Shown: in pieces, positions 36,279 through 44,281 of the stretch | Layout: each line of letters begins with the position of its first letter | How positions within the stretch are numbered: the stretch's first letter is position 1 | NCBI GenBank assembly: GCA_021162085.1 | Contig: JAGGZI010000014.1 | Location: 1-44,281, forward strand | Direction of reading: 5' to 3' | Origin: Candidatus Aenigmatarchaeota archaeon | GTDB taxonomy: Archaea > Aenigmatarchaeota > Aenigmatarchaeia > PWEA01 > JAGHBM01 | Length of the DNA: 44,281 nt | Notes under the pieces: model-generated | Told to the model about the DNA's origin: nothing | The model's input: the letters and a program-made list of their open reading frames with translations, nothing else | The model's database searches: none | Position numbers and translations under genes: made by a program

Positions 36279-36528
36279 AAATTACAAGGCCTTTGTAATT
36301 TTATTTCTTCTCATAAGCATTGTCATATTCTCCTCCGGTTGTTTGAACAATGAGTGTAAGGATTTAGAAAAGGAACTGAGCGAAAAGAATCTAACATGTC
36401 ATTGTATGAAAGGACATATAGTACCTGATATAATGAAGAACAGAACCGATATAAAACCAAAGTGTTTTTGCGTTTGTAACATAAATGGAAAGTGGGAAAA
36501 CATAAGCATAGTTCAGGCTACACCGTAA
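36268..36528 (+). CDS. Small Cys-rich putative lipoprotein
   Basis: LFLLISIVIFSSGCLN lipobox-like; overlaps the end of the GT2 gene. Confidence 0.6.
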   Translation: MSGKNYKAFVILFLLISIVIFSSGCLNNECKDLEKELSEKNLTCHCMKGHIVPDIMKNRTDIKPKCFCVCNINGKWENISIVQATP

Positions 36529-36543
36529 GTGACTAGCAAGAAA

Positions 36544-37302
36544 TCACCATAAATACCTGCTCACCAAATCATACACGTTCTCCTTGTCTACCAATCCAAG
36601 TAATGTTATATCATAAGCGTCCTTTGTTATCCTTAGTTCCCTAAGTAGTTTCTGTACCTCATCACTCCAGAATCCATCATCCTCTATGTGAGATACAACC
36701 TTTGCCCTTATATCATCAACTACCTTTCTTCCTTTGGCTGGTTCCTGATATATTTTTTTCTTCATGGTCGATAATCTGTTCCTGAGATACTCTTTATCGT
36801 TTTTACAGTTATCTAAAGACCTTTCTAGTTTTCCAATCACTATATCACTTATTGACTCTACGTTTATATCATATTTTTCGACTGAATTGTCCAGAATATC
36901 ATTTATCCTGTTTCTCTGAGATTCGTACTTTTTTTCAGTGAAGTGAGGTATGTGTATAGAAAATCCTCCTCTATCATCCTCAAGCTTTATTTCAAAGCAG
37001 GTTCTCTTTGAATTGAAGGCAATCGTGTAATCATCTGGAATCTCTGATGTAATTTTTTTAGATATGTAATCCTCGATGACACGAAAATCCGATTTTCTTA
37101 CCCTGTTCTTAGTTATCACATCTAAGTCTGTTGTACCCCTTAAATATCTTGGTCCAAGCTTTTCGTTTGCCCATATCTGAGAAGGTATCCCTCCAACACT
37201 TGAATAATCCCCCACCAACTTCTCCATTCTTGACTCATTAAATCCCTTCAATATCTCTACAGATTCCTTAACAATTCTATCATTTACTGTGTACCCGAAC
37301 AT
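36544..37302 (-). CDS. Nucleotidyltransferase-like protein (AbiEii/MNT-like)
   Basis: YSSVGGIPSQIW... YLRGTTDLDVITKNRVRKSDF resembles the NTase GG/G-S..DxD signature. Confidence 0.55.
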   Translation of the reverse strand: MFGYTVNDRIVKESVEILKGFNESRMEKLVGDYSSVGGIPSQIWANEKLGPRYLRGTTDLDVITKNRVRKSDFRVIEDYISKKITSEIPDDYTIAFNSKRTCFEIKLEDDRGGFSIHIPHFTEKKYESQRNRINDILDNSVEKYDINVESISDIVIGKLERSLDNCKNDKEYLRNRLSTMKKKIYQEPAKGRKVVDDIRAKVVSHIEDDGFWSDEVQKLLRELRITKDAYDITLLGLVDKENVYDLVSRYLW

Positions 37303-37355
37303 ATAACCATGTAATATATGGGAATTATAGTATTTAAATTTTCACTTATAAGTAG

Positions 37356-37700
37356 TTACTTCCAAAGAGGCAAGGAACCCGTGATTTTATCTATGTCTTT
37401 TTCCTTTGCTGGCCCAATCCCAAGGCACGTTATCGTCCCACTTGGAAGTTCGGTTCTTCCCGCATCACTTATGAGCACATGTGGAAGTTTCATCTTCTCT
37501 GCCTTCTTTTTCAAATCCAACAACCCTTTCTTACCATTAACACTTAGAACAACTTTTTTCTCTCCCTCAAGCCTCCATATGCCTCTCACCAGCTTATTAG
37601 ACTTTCTCCATGAGCCAAGCGATGCATGTGCAACCTGGGCAGCAAGTTTTCCTGGACTCAAATTCAAATCTTTTCTCACAACTATGACCTGTTTGTACAA
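37356..37700 (-). CDS. pth2: Peptidyl-tRNA hydrolase Pth2
   Basis: QVIVVRKDLNLSPGKLAAQVAHASLGSW, ISDAGRTELPSGTITCLGIGPAKEKDIDKITG. Confidence 0.95.
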   Translation of the reverse strand: MYKQVIVVRKDLNLSPGKLAAQVAHASLGSWRKSNKLVRGIWRLEGEKKVVLSVNGKKGLLDLKKKAEKMKLPHVLISDAGRTELPSGTITCLGIGPAKEKDIDKITGSLPLWK

Positions 37701-37734
37701 TTTACTCCACCTACTTAATTAAAGTTTTCTTTTC

Positions 37735-37802
37735 TAAAGTCTTTTCTTTTGATTTGCGACTAAAGTCGCAAATTTTGGGATGCAATCCCAAAATGAAAAG
37801 AA
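37735..37802 (-). repeat. Structured three-way-junction element related to the tRNA-Ile/Pro intron element
   Basis: Minus strand AAAGCTTTTCTTTTCA-[TTTTGGGATTGCATCCCAAAA][TTTGCGACTTTAGTCGCAAA]-AAAAGAAAAGACTTT, then AGAAAAGAAAAC; lies directly after the DUF63 stop codon. Confidence 0.7.
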
Positions 37803-37807
37803 AAGCT

Positions 37808-38599
37808 TTACGGAACCATCATTCCAACCTTCAGCATATCCCTCGTGCCGAGGGCAAGACCCAAAATTAATATTGCTATCTTTAGCCAATTTCTGAATCC
37901 CTCATCCTCCACGTACTTATCTATCAAGTAAAGCACTGGCCAAACTATGAAAATTTTTAATGGAAACATTATCCATGGTCCAGTGAATCCAATTAGGAAC
38001 GTTGGAAGAACGTGCTGTTCTGCATAACCAAAGAATGTTAGCGCAACAAACGTGGAGCTCCCATCAAATAAATGTGAAACCAGTATTGAATAGTTCATCC
38101 TTGAAAGGTATTTTGGAAATTTAAGATGAATTGGAGCAAAAACTGCTGCCCACATACCCACAAGACCTAATATCATCAAAACACCTCTCCAATTTCTCAA
38201 TCCAAATAAAAAAACCTCGTAAAGGTTGAAAGCGCACAGGATGGTTCCAGTTATCAACATAGTCTTCCAATAATCGAACTTGAATTTCTTTTGAATGAGC
38301 GCTGAAATAATCAAAATAGCAAGTGTCACAAAAAACAGAGTTACGTATATACCAGGAGAGACAAAGAAATACCCGTGATAAAATCCTGCATCTTCCAGAG
38401 CCCTCATTATGCCTCCAAGAAATATGAATGGAACCAATGAAAGGATAAAATTCTTATCAACCTTCATTTTCATTTTTTTAAGTATGTACTTGTAAACAAG
38501 AAATACTGCTACAACAAAAATCAGTGCATAAACTATGGTGGCCGGGAGAGTGTAGTAATGCCCCATTGGCTGCAAAAAATATTTCTCTATGAAACCCAT
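37808..38599 (-). CDS. DUF63-like multi-TM membrane protein
   Basis: GGIMRALEDAGFY, SHLFDGSSTFVALTFFGYAEQHVLP pattern; polytopic. Confidence 0.75.
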   Translation of the reverse strand: MGFIEKYFLQPMGHYYTLPATIVYALIFVVAVFLVYKYILKKMKMKVDKNFILSLVPFIFLGGIMRALEDAGFYHGYFFVSPGIYVTLFFVTLAILIISALIQKKFKFDYWKTMLITGTILCAFNLYEVFLFGLRNWRGVLMILGLVGMWAAVFAPIHLKFPKYLSRMNYSILVSHLFDGSSTFVALTFFGYAEQHVLPTFLIGFTGPWIMFPLKIFIVWPVLYLIDKYVEDEGFRNWLKIAILILGLALGTRDMLKVGMMVP

Positions 38600-39183
38600 C
38601 AGTCACCACCAAAGAAGGGAAGTGGAACCAGATTGTTTTCTTTTGTTTTTTCTTTTTCCTCTTCGTCCTTTATTTCTATTTCCTTCGGTTCTTTCTTTTT
38701 TTTGCGCGGCTTCCTAACCCTAAAACTACTCATCATCAGTACAGATGAAACTATGAGCCAGCCAGAAACTATGTACACATCAAAGAAGTTGAAGATGTAT
38801 ATAAATGGTATTATGAATCCGTTTACAAGAGTTGGCATCCCACCAATCTTTGAAATCCTGACGGCACTAATCAACATGAATATCAAACCAAGTGTTAAAA
38901 CTACAAGTTGCATCAGAACGTTCAGATTGGAGAAATAAATTACAATGAATAGTGCCGATGCAATTCCAAAGGGTGTCATTCTCCCCAATGAAATTACAAC
39001 CTTGAATATATCCGTATCTATCGTGAGCAATCTCACCAACACGTGATTTACGATATCAATCGATGCTGCCAGTATTAAAATGTAAGCCCCATAATCAAAC
39101 AACCCCCTTATGAAAAAAAACATGGAAAGAAATCCAAGCGATATGTTTAAAAGTGACAATACCTCTACAACCCTTCCTTTCAT
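38599..39183 (-). CDS. CDP-alcohol phosphatidyltransferase-like protein (archaetidylserine synthase-like) with degenerate active-site motif
   Basis: Start EVLSLLNISLGFLSMFF resembles PssA; the catalytic D-x2-DG-x2-AR-x8-G-x3-D-x3-D position reads DIVNHVLVR-x8-FKVVISLGR. Confidence 0.6.
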   Translation of the reverse strand: MKGRVVEVLSLLNISLGFLSMFFFIRGLFDYGAYILILAASIDIVNHVLVRLLTIDTDIFKVVISLGRMTPFGIASALFIVIYFSNLNVLMQLVVLTLGLIFMLISAVRISKIGGMPTLVNGFIIPFIYIFNFFDVYIVSGWLIVSSVLMMSSFRVRKPRKKKKEPKEIEIKDEEEKEKTKENNLVPLPFFGGD

Positions 39184-40026
39184 CTAATCACCAAATATCC
39201 TCTTGAATGCTTCTATTGTATCTTCCGGTTTATATTTAAGATATTCTTCGGAATCCTTTATATTAAATTCTCTATCTTTAAATGTTGTTCTTATGAATCC
39301 AGATAACTGCGGTATAAACTTTCCAATGCCTATGAGTATTTTGGGAATGTAAATCTGATTTATTCCAAGGTCATTCTTCAGGACATTGGATATGTCATTT
39401 ATCTTAACAGGCTTCCTGTCTGCAATATTGTAAAACCCATTTCTTTTACACTTAATTGAATTTAAAAAAGCCCTTATGAGAGGCTCCTTGAAAGTTGGGT
39501 GGAATTTGAAATCTATTCCAAGTTTGGGAAATATCCTGTATTTCTTCAGTGACCTGAATCTCTCTTCATCGTACACAAAAGACGGCCTTATGGTTATAAC
39601 ATTAATTTTGTTGGAGTATCTTTTAACAACTTCCTCTGCCATCCTTTTTGACAACCCGTATATCGTCATATCTTCGTATATAGCACCAACCGAACTCACA
39701 AAAATTATCTTCTTCACGGAATTCTCTATACCGGCCCTCAGTACGTTCTCAGTCCCATCAACATTAACCTCAAAGAATTTTTCCTTGCTAACTCCAAATC
39801 CCTTTCTCTCCGTTATTCCAGCAAGATGATATATGTAGTCAACATCCTTTGTGGCGTTCAACATGCTCTTGTAATCTGTGATGTTTCCCTTAACAAACTC
39901 AAAGTCTTTTGATTTCTTACTCTTCCTTGTGAGAACCTTGACGTTGTATTTATCTCTAAGTCTATCAACCAAATCAGATCCTATGTACCCTGTTCCACCT
40001 GTAACAAGAATCATAGATATCTCCAC
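39184..40026 (-). CDS. NAD-dependent epimerase/dehydratase (extended SDR)
   Basis: ILVTGGTGYIGSDLVDRL, YHLAGITERKG, YGLSKRMAEEVVKRY. Confidence 0.92.
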   Translation of the reverse strand: MEISMILVTGGTGYIGSDLVDRLRDKYNVKVLTRKSKKSKDFEFVKGNITDYKSMLNATKDVDYIYHLAGITERKGFGVSKEKFFEVNVDGTENVLRAGIENSVKKIIFVSSVGAIYEDMTIYGLSKRMAEEVVKRYSNKINVITIRPSFVYDEERFRSLKKYRIFPKLGIDFKFHPTFKEPLIRAFLNSIKCKRNGFYNIADRKPVKINDISNVLKNDLGINQIYIPKILIGIGKFIPQLSGFIRTTFKDREFNIKDSEEYLKYKPEDTIEAFKRIFGD

Positions 40027-40559
40027 GCATGATAAAATCTTTCAAAAAATGAATATATACCTATTAAAAGTACTATAAGTACTGCGTAATAAACTTGGGA
40101 AAATAAAAGCCCAAAAAACATGACTGACAATCGGACCGCCCTCATACTGAGTTTTTCACCAACCTTGCTCTTTGTCCCAGACTCGATAACCGAACTCTCA
40201 TAACTTGCCATGTACACAAAGAAAATTGTCGTGAAGGCAATCACGGCACTCACATATCCACCAAGAAATGTTGAGAATATTAGTACAAAATCTGAAATCC
40301 TGTCACCAACCCTATCGAAGAACATCCCAAACTTGCTCGTTGTCTTATGAAACTTTGCAACTGTTCCGTCCAGCAGGTCAAGGAAACCTGAAATGAAAAG
40401 GAACAAGGCACCAAGGACTATATTTGATAAAAAAATTTCATAGCCACATAAAAACATAAAAATTATTGCAAGAAGTGTTATTATGTTCGGATTTACATTC
40501 AATCTCTTTGCAACGGGAACCAGAAACGATTCCACGTAGTCCTTTGAATCAGCAATCAT
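40011..40559 (-). CDS. CDP-alcohol phosphatidyltransferase
   Basis: Motif DLLDGTVAKFHKTTSKFGMFFDRVGD. Confidence 0.93.
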   Translation of the reverse strand: MIADSKDYVESFLVPVAKRLNVNPNIITLLAIIFMFLCGYEIFLSNIVLGALFLFISGFLDLLDGTVAKFHKTTSKFGMFFDRVGDRISDFVLIFSTFLGGYVSAVIAFTTIFFVYMASYESSVIESGTKSKVGEKLSMRAVRLSVMFFGLLFSQVYYAVLIVLLIGIYSFFERFYHAWRYL

Positions 40560-40660
40560 AATATAAGTATAAATTATTTATTTAAAATATTTTCAACCAA
40601 AGTGTGTACTTCTTCCACAGAGCCTGCGCCTTTTTTGAATCAAGTATTATGTTGTGGCCA

Positions 40661-41344
40661 TCACAACCTTCTTGTTATTGACCTCAAAACCTTTTTAGTT
40701 GCCAACCTCATCTTACTATAAAATCCAAATGGTTTTCCCTTTATGATAACCTTCCCTTTCTTTATTGCCTTTAAAACTTCATCTACGTCCGAGCCACAGT
40801 TAATTATGTTGTATATGGTGCCTACGTCCTTCCAGTAGTGTGCATCAGAACCTCCCGTCATAGGATAATTCAACTCCCTGGCAACGTCGTACGCCTTCTT
40901 GTTTTCCTTCCATCTAATTCCACCATTCAATACTTCAATTGCATCAAACCTGTATTTTCTTATGGCATCCCCAACTCCAGATGTTCTGGGAAATCCAACA
41001 TATGGGTGTACTGCTATTGCTATTCCACCAAGCTCATGAATTTTATCTATGGTCTCCTGAACAGATAATCCTTTCCTGACATTCTCCTTTATTCCAAGTG
41101 CGAGTATGTGCCCGTCTGCAGAGCTGACCTCAGAACCAGGAATTAAAACGAAGTTCTTTATTTTCTTTGAGTACTTTAGTCCCTCAATGGAACCTTTCAC
41201 TGAATCGTGATCGGTTATTGCAAGTCCATTCAAGCCCTTTGACATTACCATCTTTATCATTTCTTTGGGGGTTCCGAATGCCTCATCACCCCATATCCTG
41301 TGTCTTGAATAAACAGAATGCGTATGTATATCTGCGTATATCAT
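40661..41344 (-). CDS. PHP-domain phosphoesterase-like protein
   Basis: MIYADIHTHSVYSRH, GLAITDHDSVKG, AVHPYVGFPR, GGSDAHYWKD; start at internal ATG 41344. Confidence 0.92.
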   Translation of the reverse strand: MIYADIHTHSVYSRHRIWGDEAFGTPKEMIKMVMSKGLNGLAITDHDSVKGSIEGLKYSKKIKNFVLIPGSEVSSADGHILALGIKENVRKGLSVQETIDKIHELGGIAIAVHPYVGFPRTSGVGDAIRKYRFDAIEVLNGGIRWKENKKAYDVARELNYPMTGGSDAHYWKDVGTIYNIINCGSDVDEVLKAIKKGKVIIKGKPFGFYSKMRLATKKVLRSITRRL

Positions 41345-41348
41345 TGTA

Positions 41349-41912
41349 TCACCATGGAACTTTCTTTGCACCGATCTTATGACCTATTATGGAAGCTATC
41401 ACATGAATTATTGGAGTTATTATAGTTATCAAAACGAAGGACAGAGCCGTTAATTTCATTACAAGAGAAGCAAAGAAGAACGCACCGAACACGAAGTCCA
41501 ATTGATCAAGAAGCGGTGCTGGCTCACCGCTCTCTATATCTACCCTCCTCTTTATGAATGAACCTACAAGGTCCCCAACCATTGCCCCAAATGAAATTAA
41601 AAATACTGAGAGTAAAGACAGTCGAGGCACCGTGAGACCTTCCTTCAGCAAAGCTACACTCACGTAAGGATAAAGAGCCATCTCAATCAAGCCGACAACT
41701 ACCCCAACGAATATTGCAAATACGAAGCCTTCCCAAGTCTTTCCTTTCCCAAATATGTCTCTGCCATCTGAGAATTTTTTTCCAAAGTCCATTCTTCTCT
41801 TCCCATGTGCCAACGGTGCAAAACCATTTGCTGCATAGGCAGGAATAATTATCCATAATCCTATTATTAACTCCGGTAAAAAGCTCATGAACTTTTTTAA
41901 ATAAAACAACAA
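41349..41912 (-). CDS. carS: CDP-archaeol synthase
   Basis: DGRDIFGKGKTWEGF, GAMVGDLVGSFIKRRVDIESGEPAPLLDQLDFVFGA. Confidence 0.93.
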   Translation of the reverse strand: MLFYLKKFMSFLPELIIGLWIIIPAYAANGFAPLAHGKRRMDFGKKFSDGRDIFGKGKTWEGFVFAIFVGVVVGLIEMALYPYVSVALLKEGLTVPRLSLLSVFLISFGAMVGDLVGSFIKRRVDIESGEPAPLLDQLDFVFGAFFFASLVMKLTALSFVLITIITPIIHVIASIIGHKIGAKKVPW

Positions 41913-41921
41913 TATATAACT

Positions 41922-42221
41922 ATGTTTTCAGGAACTCCCGGAGAAATTCTTGTGGCCATTGGACTGATTGTAGGTATGCCAGGAGTTCCTGACTTCGGAA
42001 TCCAGCTGACACTAGCCATAATCATCGGTATGCTTCTTCCGGAAAGCGTCATAAAACCAATTAATGTATTTCTGATAGAAATTCTCCCTCCAATGAACTC
42101 ATTTGAATACAAGTTGAGGAAAATCCCAAGAATTAAGACGATAATACCAAGAATAATAGCAGGTTATTTATTCACATTTGTAATAGGACTCGTGCTGATA
42201 GCAATTGGATTGTTGATTTAA
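41922..42221 (+). CDS. Small hydrophobic membrane protein
   Basis: 99 aa ORF with TM segments between carS and tRNA-Arg. Confidence 0.65.
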   Translation: MFSGTPGEILVAIGLIVGMPGVPDFGIQLTLAIIIGMLLPESVIKPINVFLIEILPPMNSFEYKLRKIPRIKTIIPRIIAGYLFTFVIGLVLIAIGLLI

Positions 42222-42243
42222 TAATATGGTGCCCCTGCCGGGA

Positions 42244-42397
42244 CTTTCACGAACCCGCAAGGAACCTACGGTTCCTTTCAGTTTTACGGTATTCCTGATA
42301 TCTTCCCTTCCTTTTAAAATTGGCAAACTTTCAGTTTGCCCAAAATTGTTTCTTTGGGAAATACAAAAACCTTTCTTTTGAAAGAAAGGGATTTGTC
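42244..42397 (-). other. tRNA-Arg T-loop intron (59/60), 154 nt
   Basis: BHB TTCA/TGAA with bulges AAG and AGT; 130-bp block nearly identical to the tRNA-Ala intron. Confidence 0.9.
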
Positions 42398-42418
42398 TTT
42401 GAACCCGGGTCCCAGCCT

Positions 42419-42491
42419 TTCTACTTTGCGCTGAGTAAAGGGCCACTTCTACAAGCCAGTTTGATGAATCTTTATGCCGAGTAAAGATTCT
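42419..42491 (-). other. tRNA-Arg anticodon-loop intron, 73 nt
   Basis: BHB CTGC/GTAG with bulges GGA and AAA; hairpin CTTTACTCGGCATAAAG and AAACTGGCTTG shared with the tRNA-Ala intron. Confidence 0.88.
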
Positions 42492-42582
42492 CCGCAGGGC
42501 TGTATCCTATCCAGCTAGACTACAGGGGCACTAAACTATAAATATATATAGTATAGAATTTAATAAAGTTCAAGGTGTAATA

Positions 42583-42744
42583 ATGTTAAAATGCACATCA
42601 TGTGGAAAAATATTGACAAGTGAAGACAACTTCACGAAGTTTAAGTGTCCATCCTGTGGGAAGACTGAAATAGTCAGATGTAAGAGTTGCAGGGTGAGAA
42701 AAGTTCCATACAAATGTGAAAAATGTGGATTTATTGGCCCATGA
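42583..42744 (+). CDS. Zinc-ribbon RNA-binding protein, 53 aa
   Basis: Not in ORF track; [53 protein letters not shown]. Confidence 0.85.
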   Translation: MLKCTSCGKILTSEDNFTKFKCPSCGKTEIVRCKSCRVRKVPYKCEKCGFIGP

Positions 42745-42753
42745 GGTTTTAAC

Positions 42754-43179
42754 ATGCCTGGAATGTTTTCAGCCAGAAGATTAAAAGACGTAAGAAGGAA
42801 GATGAGATGGAAGAAGGTTAGCTACAGGAATAGAATTTTAAAGCTTAAGAAGAAAAAAGATCCTCTTGAAGGAGCGCCCCAAGCAAGGGGAATAGTTCTT
42901 GAAAAAAGATTCATAGAGCAAAAACAGCCTCACTCTGGTTTGATAAAATGTGTTAGGGTTCAATTGATTAAAAATGGCAAACAGATAACCGTCTTTTGCC
43001 CGAGGGATGGCGCCATAAAACATATAGACGAGCACGACGAGGTGTTAATAGAAGGAATTGGTGCTTCACAGGGCGGAGCAAAGGGAAGTATGTGGGGAGT
43101 TAAGTGGAAGGTTGTTAAAGTTAATGGAGTCTCCCTGGAAGAATTAAGAACTGGAAGAAAGCAAAAACCAACAAGGTGA
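42754..43179 (+). CDS. rps12: 30S ribosomal protein S12
   Basis: [64 protein letters not shown]. Confidence 0.96.
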   Translation: MPGMFSARRLKDVRRKMRWKKVSYRNRILKLKKKKDPLEGAPQARGIVLEKRFIEQKQPHSGLIKCVRVQLIKNGKQITVFCPRDGAIKHIDEHDEVLIEGIGASQGGAKGSMWGVKWKVVKVNGVSLEELRTGRKQKPTR

Positions 43180-43183
43180 TCTC

Positions 43184-43783
43184 TTGAATGAAATAAAGCT
43201 TTACAATAGGTGGTCTACGAACGTTGAAGTGAATGATCCAGGACTAAAAAATTACATAAATCTTAAACCTGTTATAGTACCAAGGAATTCACATGGAAGA
43301 CACGCCAAGAAGAAATTCTACAAGAGTAACATGAACATAGTTGAGAGACTCATGAACCATTTATTTGTTCCAGGACATAAGGGCAAGAGGCATAAACTAA
43401 CGTCCGGAAAATGTGTGGGAAAGAGTTTCAATGCTTACGACACCGTAAAGGAATGCTTTGAAATAATTGAAAAGAAAACTAAAAAGAATCCAGTTGAGGT
43501 TTTTGTGAGGGCTTTGGAAAATGCCGCCCTTAGAGAAGAAGTCTCGTCTTATCAAATGGGATCGATCATAGCAAGGAAGGCTGTTGTAACATCACCGCAA
43601 AGAAGAGTTGACCTGGCCCTAAGGTACTTCGTCCAGGGAACATACAAAAGGTCATTTAAAAGCAAAAGATCCTTGGCGCAGTGTCTTGCAGAGGAAATCC
43701 TTGCAGCATACAACAACTCAAAGGATTCAAATGCAATTCAGGAAAAGGAAAGATTGGAGAGAGAGGCTGAAGGAGCAAGGTAA
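43184..43783 (+). CDS. rps7: 30S ribosomal protein S7
   Basis: NIVERLMNHLF, FVRALENAALREEVSSYQMGSIIARKAVVTSPQRRVDLALRY. Confidence 0.96.
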   Translation: MNEIKLYNRWSTNVEVNDPGLKNYINLKPVIVPRNSHGRHAKKKFYKSNMNIVERLMNHLFVPGHKGKRHKLTSGKCVGKSFNAYDTVKECFEIIEKKTKKNPVEVFVRALENAALREEVSSYQMGSIIARKAVVTSPQRRVDLALRYFVQGTYKRSFKSKRSLAQCLAEEILAAYNNSKDSNAIQEKERLEREAEGAR

Positions 43784-43784
43784 A

Positions 43785-44252
43785 TTATTTTTTCTTTTTT
43801 ATTATCCTTCTTAAATTGTCTTTATAGCTCACTTCTTTGGGGAACATTCCTTTTGTCACATATTTTATTTCCTCGACGGAATAGAAGGCCCTTGGATTGA
43901 ATCTCTTTATGGAAGAAACAATTTTATCCATGTCCCTTCTCTTGACAACTGTCAGAATTATGTTATTGGACTTTCCGCTGTATCCAGTTGCACCAACTAT
44001 AGTAGCACCATAACCATGCTCCCTTAGATATTTCACAAGCTCGTCTAGCTTCTTTTTTGTTATTATCCTGACTATGTAATTTCCAACTGCAAGTTTCTCC
44101 TCCAAATACAATCCCACATATGTTCCAGCAGCAAATCCCCCCGCATAAGCTATGTAGTTCACGAAATTGGTTAAATTCTGCATTATCTGGCTTATTGCCA
44201 ACAGCCATATTAAAACCTCAAAGAATCCCAGCACCGGTGCAATGTTTTTCAT
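43785..44252 (-). CDS. DUF5698/DUF2179-like membrane protein
   Basis: TM segments with FVNYIAYAGGFAAGTYVGLYLEEKLAVG and a C-terminal domain IVRIITKKKLDELVKYLREHGYGATIVGATGYSGKSNNIILTVVKRRDMDKIVSSIKRFNPRAFYSVEEIKYV. Confidence 0.8.
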   Translation of the reverse strand: MKNIAPVLGFFEVLIWLLAISQIMQNLTNFVNYIAYAGGFAAGTYVGLYLEEKLAVGNYIVRIITKKKLDELVKYLREHGYGATIVGATGYSGKSNNIILTVVKRRDMDKIVSSIKRFNPRAFYSVEEIKYVTKGMFPKEVSYKDNLRRIIKKKK

Positions 44253-44281
44253 TCCCTTCGTTATGAAAACCAGTTTTATGG

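Larger units (their letters stand above)
42227..42529 (-). tRNA. tRNA-Arg(GCG) with two introns; CCA encoded
   Basis: Acceptor GCCCCTG/CAGGGGC, anticodon stem CAGCC/GGCTG loop CTGCGGA, T-stem CCGGG/CCCGG; mature 76 nt. Confidence 0.92.

Noticed and set aside
40574-40690. Frameshifted coding remnant downstream of the PHP gene (..GCDGHNIILDSKK / AGSVEEVHTLVENILNK)
   Set aside because: Protein-like in two frames but too short and unidentified; a pseudogene cannot be supported without a database match
42168-42446. 92-aa minus-strand ORF over the tRNA-Arg locus
   Set aside because: Overlaps tRNA-Arg exons and introns; no protein-like motif
1-44281. CRISPR array or transposase/IS element
   Set aside because: No regularly spaced repeats, Cas proteins or transposase motifs were seen

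Overview
The window is a gene-dense archaeal segment, probably from a DPANN-like lineage (inferred from gene content only). Recognisable content includes a type IV pilus/Tad-like operon, a class III signal-peptide pilin, an S-layer protein, ValRS and IleRS, aRF1, an RNA-modification cluster (fibrillarin, S17e, Nop5), isoprenoid genes (MVD plus isopentenyl phosphate kinase), a phospholipid cluster (CarS and CDP-alcohol transferases), AmrS, and S12/S7.

The most unusual content is eight minus-strand tRNA genes: Met, Ile-GAT, Ala-CGC, Pro-GGG, Leu-CAA, Gly-CCC, Thr-CGT and Arg-GCG. They are interrupted by about 18 inferred introns. All eight carry an intron at the same T-loop site (59/60). Most of these introns are large (61-183 nt, with one of 39 nt), and most are related to each other by conserved hairpins and a shared core. 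Five of the eight show a full 4-bp bulge-helix-bulge (BHB) and two a 3-of-4 version. The Ile copy shows none.

Other introns lie in D-loops (14, 67 and 81 nt), at T-arm 53/54 (87 nt), in the anticodon stem (30/31) and in anticodon loops. A second dispersed element (CTTTTCTTT hairpin plus a distal second AAAGAAAAG-like arm) occurs in a D-loop intron, a T-arm intron, two tRNA 3' trailers and one protein-gene 3' region. The Ala and Arg T-loop introns share a 130-bp near-identical block. All intron boundaries were worked out by hand from tRNA folding and BHB geometry and need experimental or computational confirmation.
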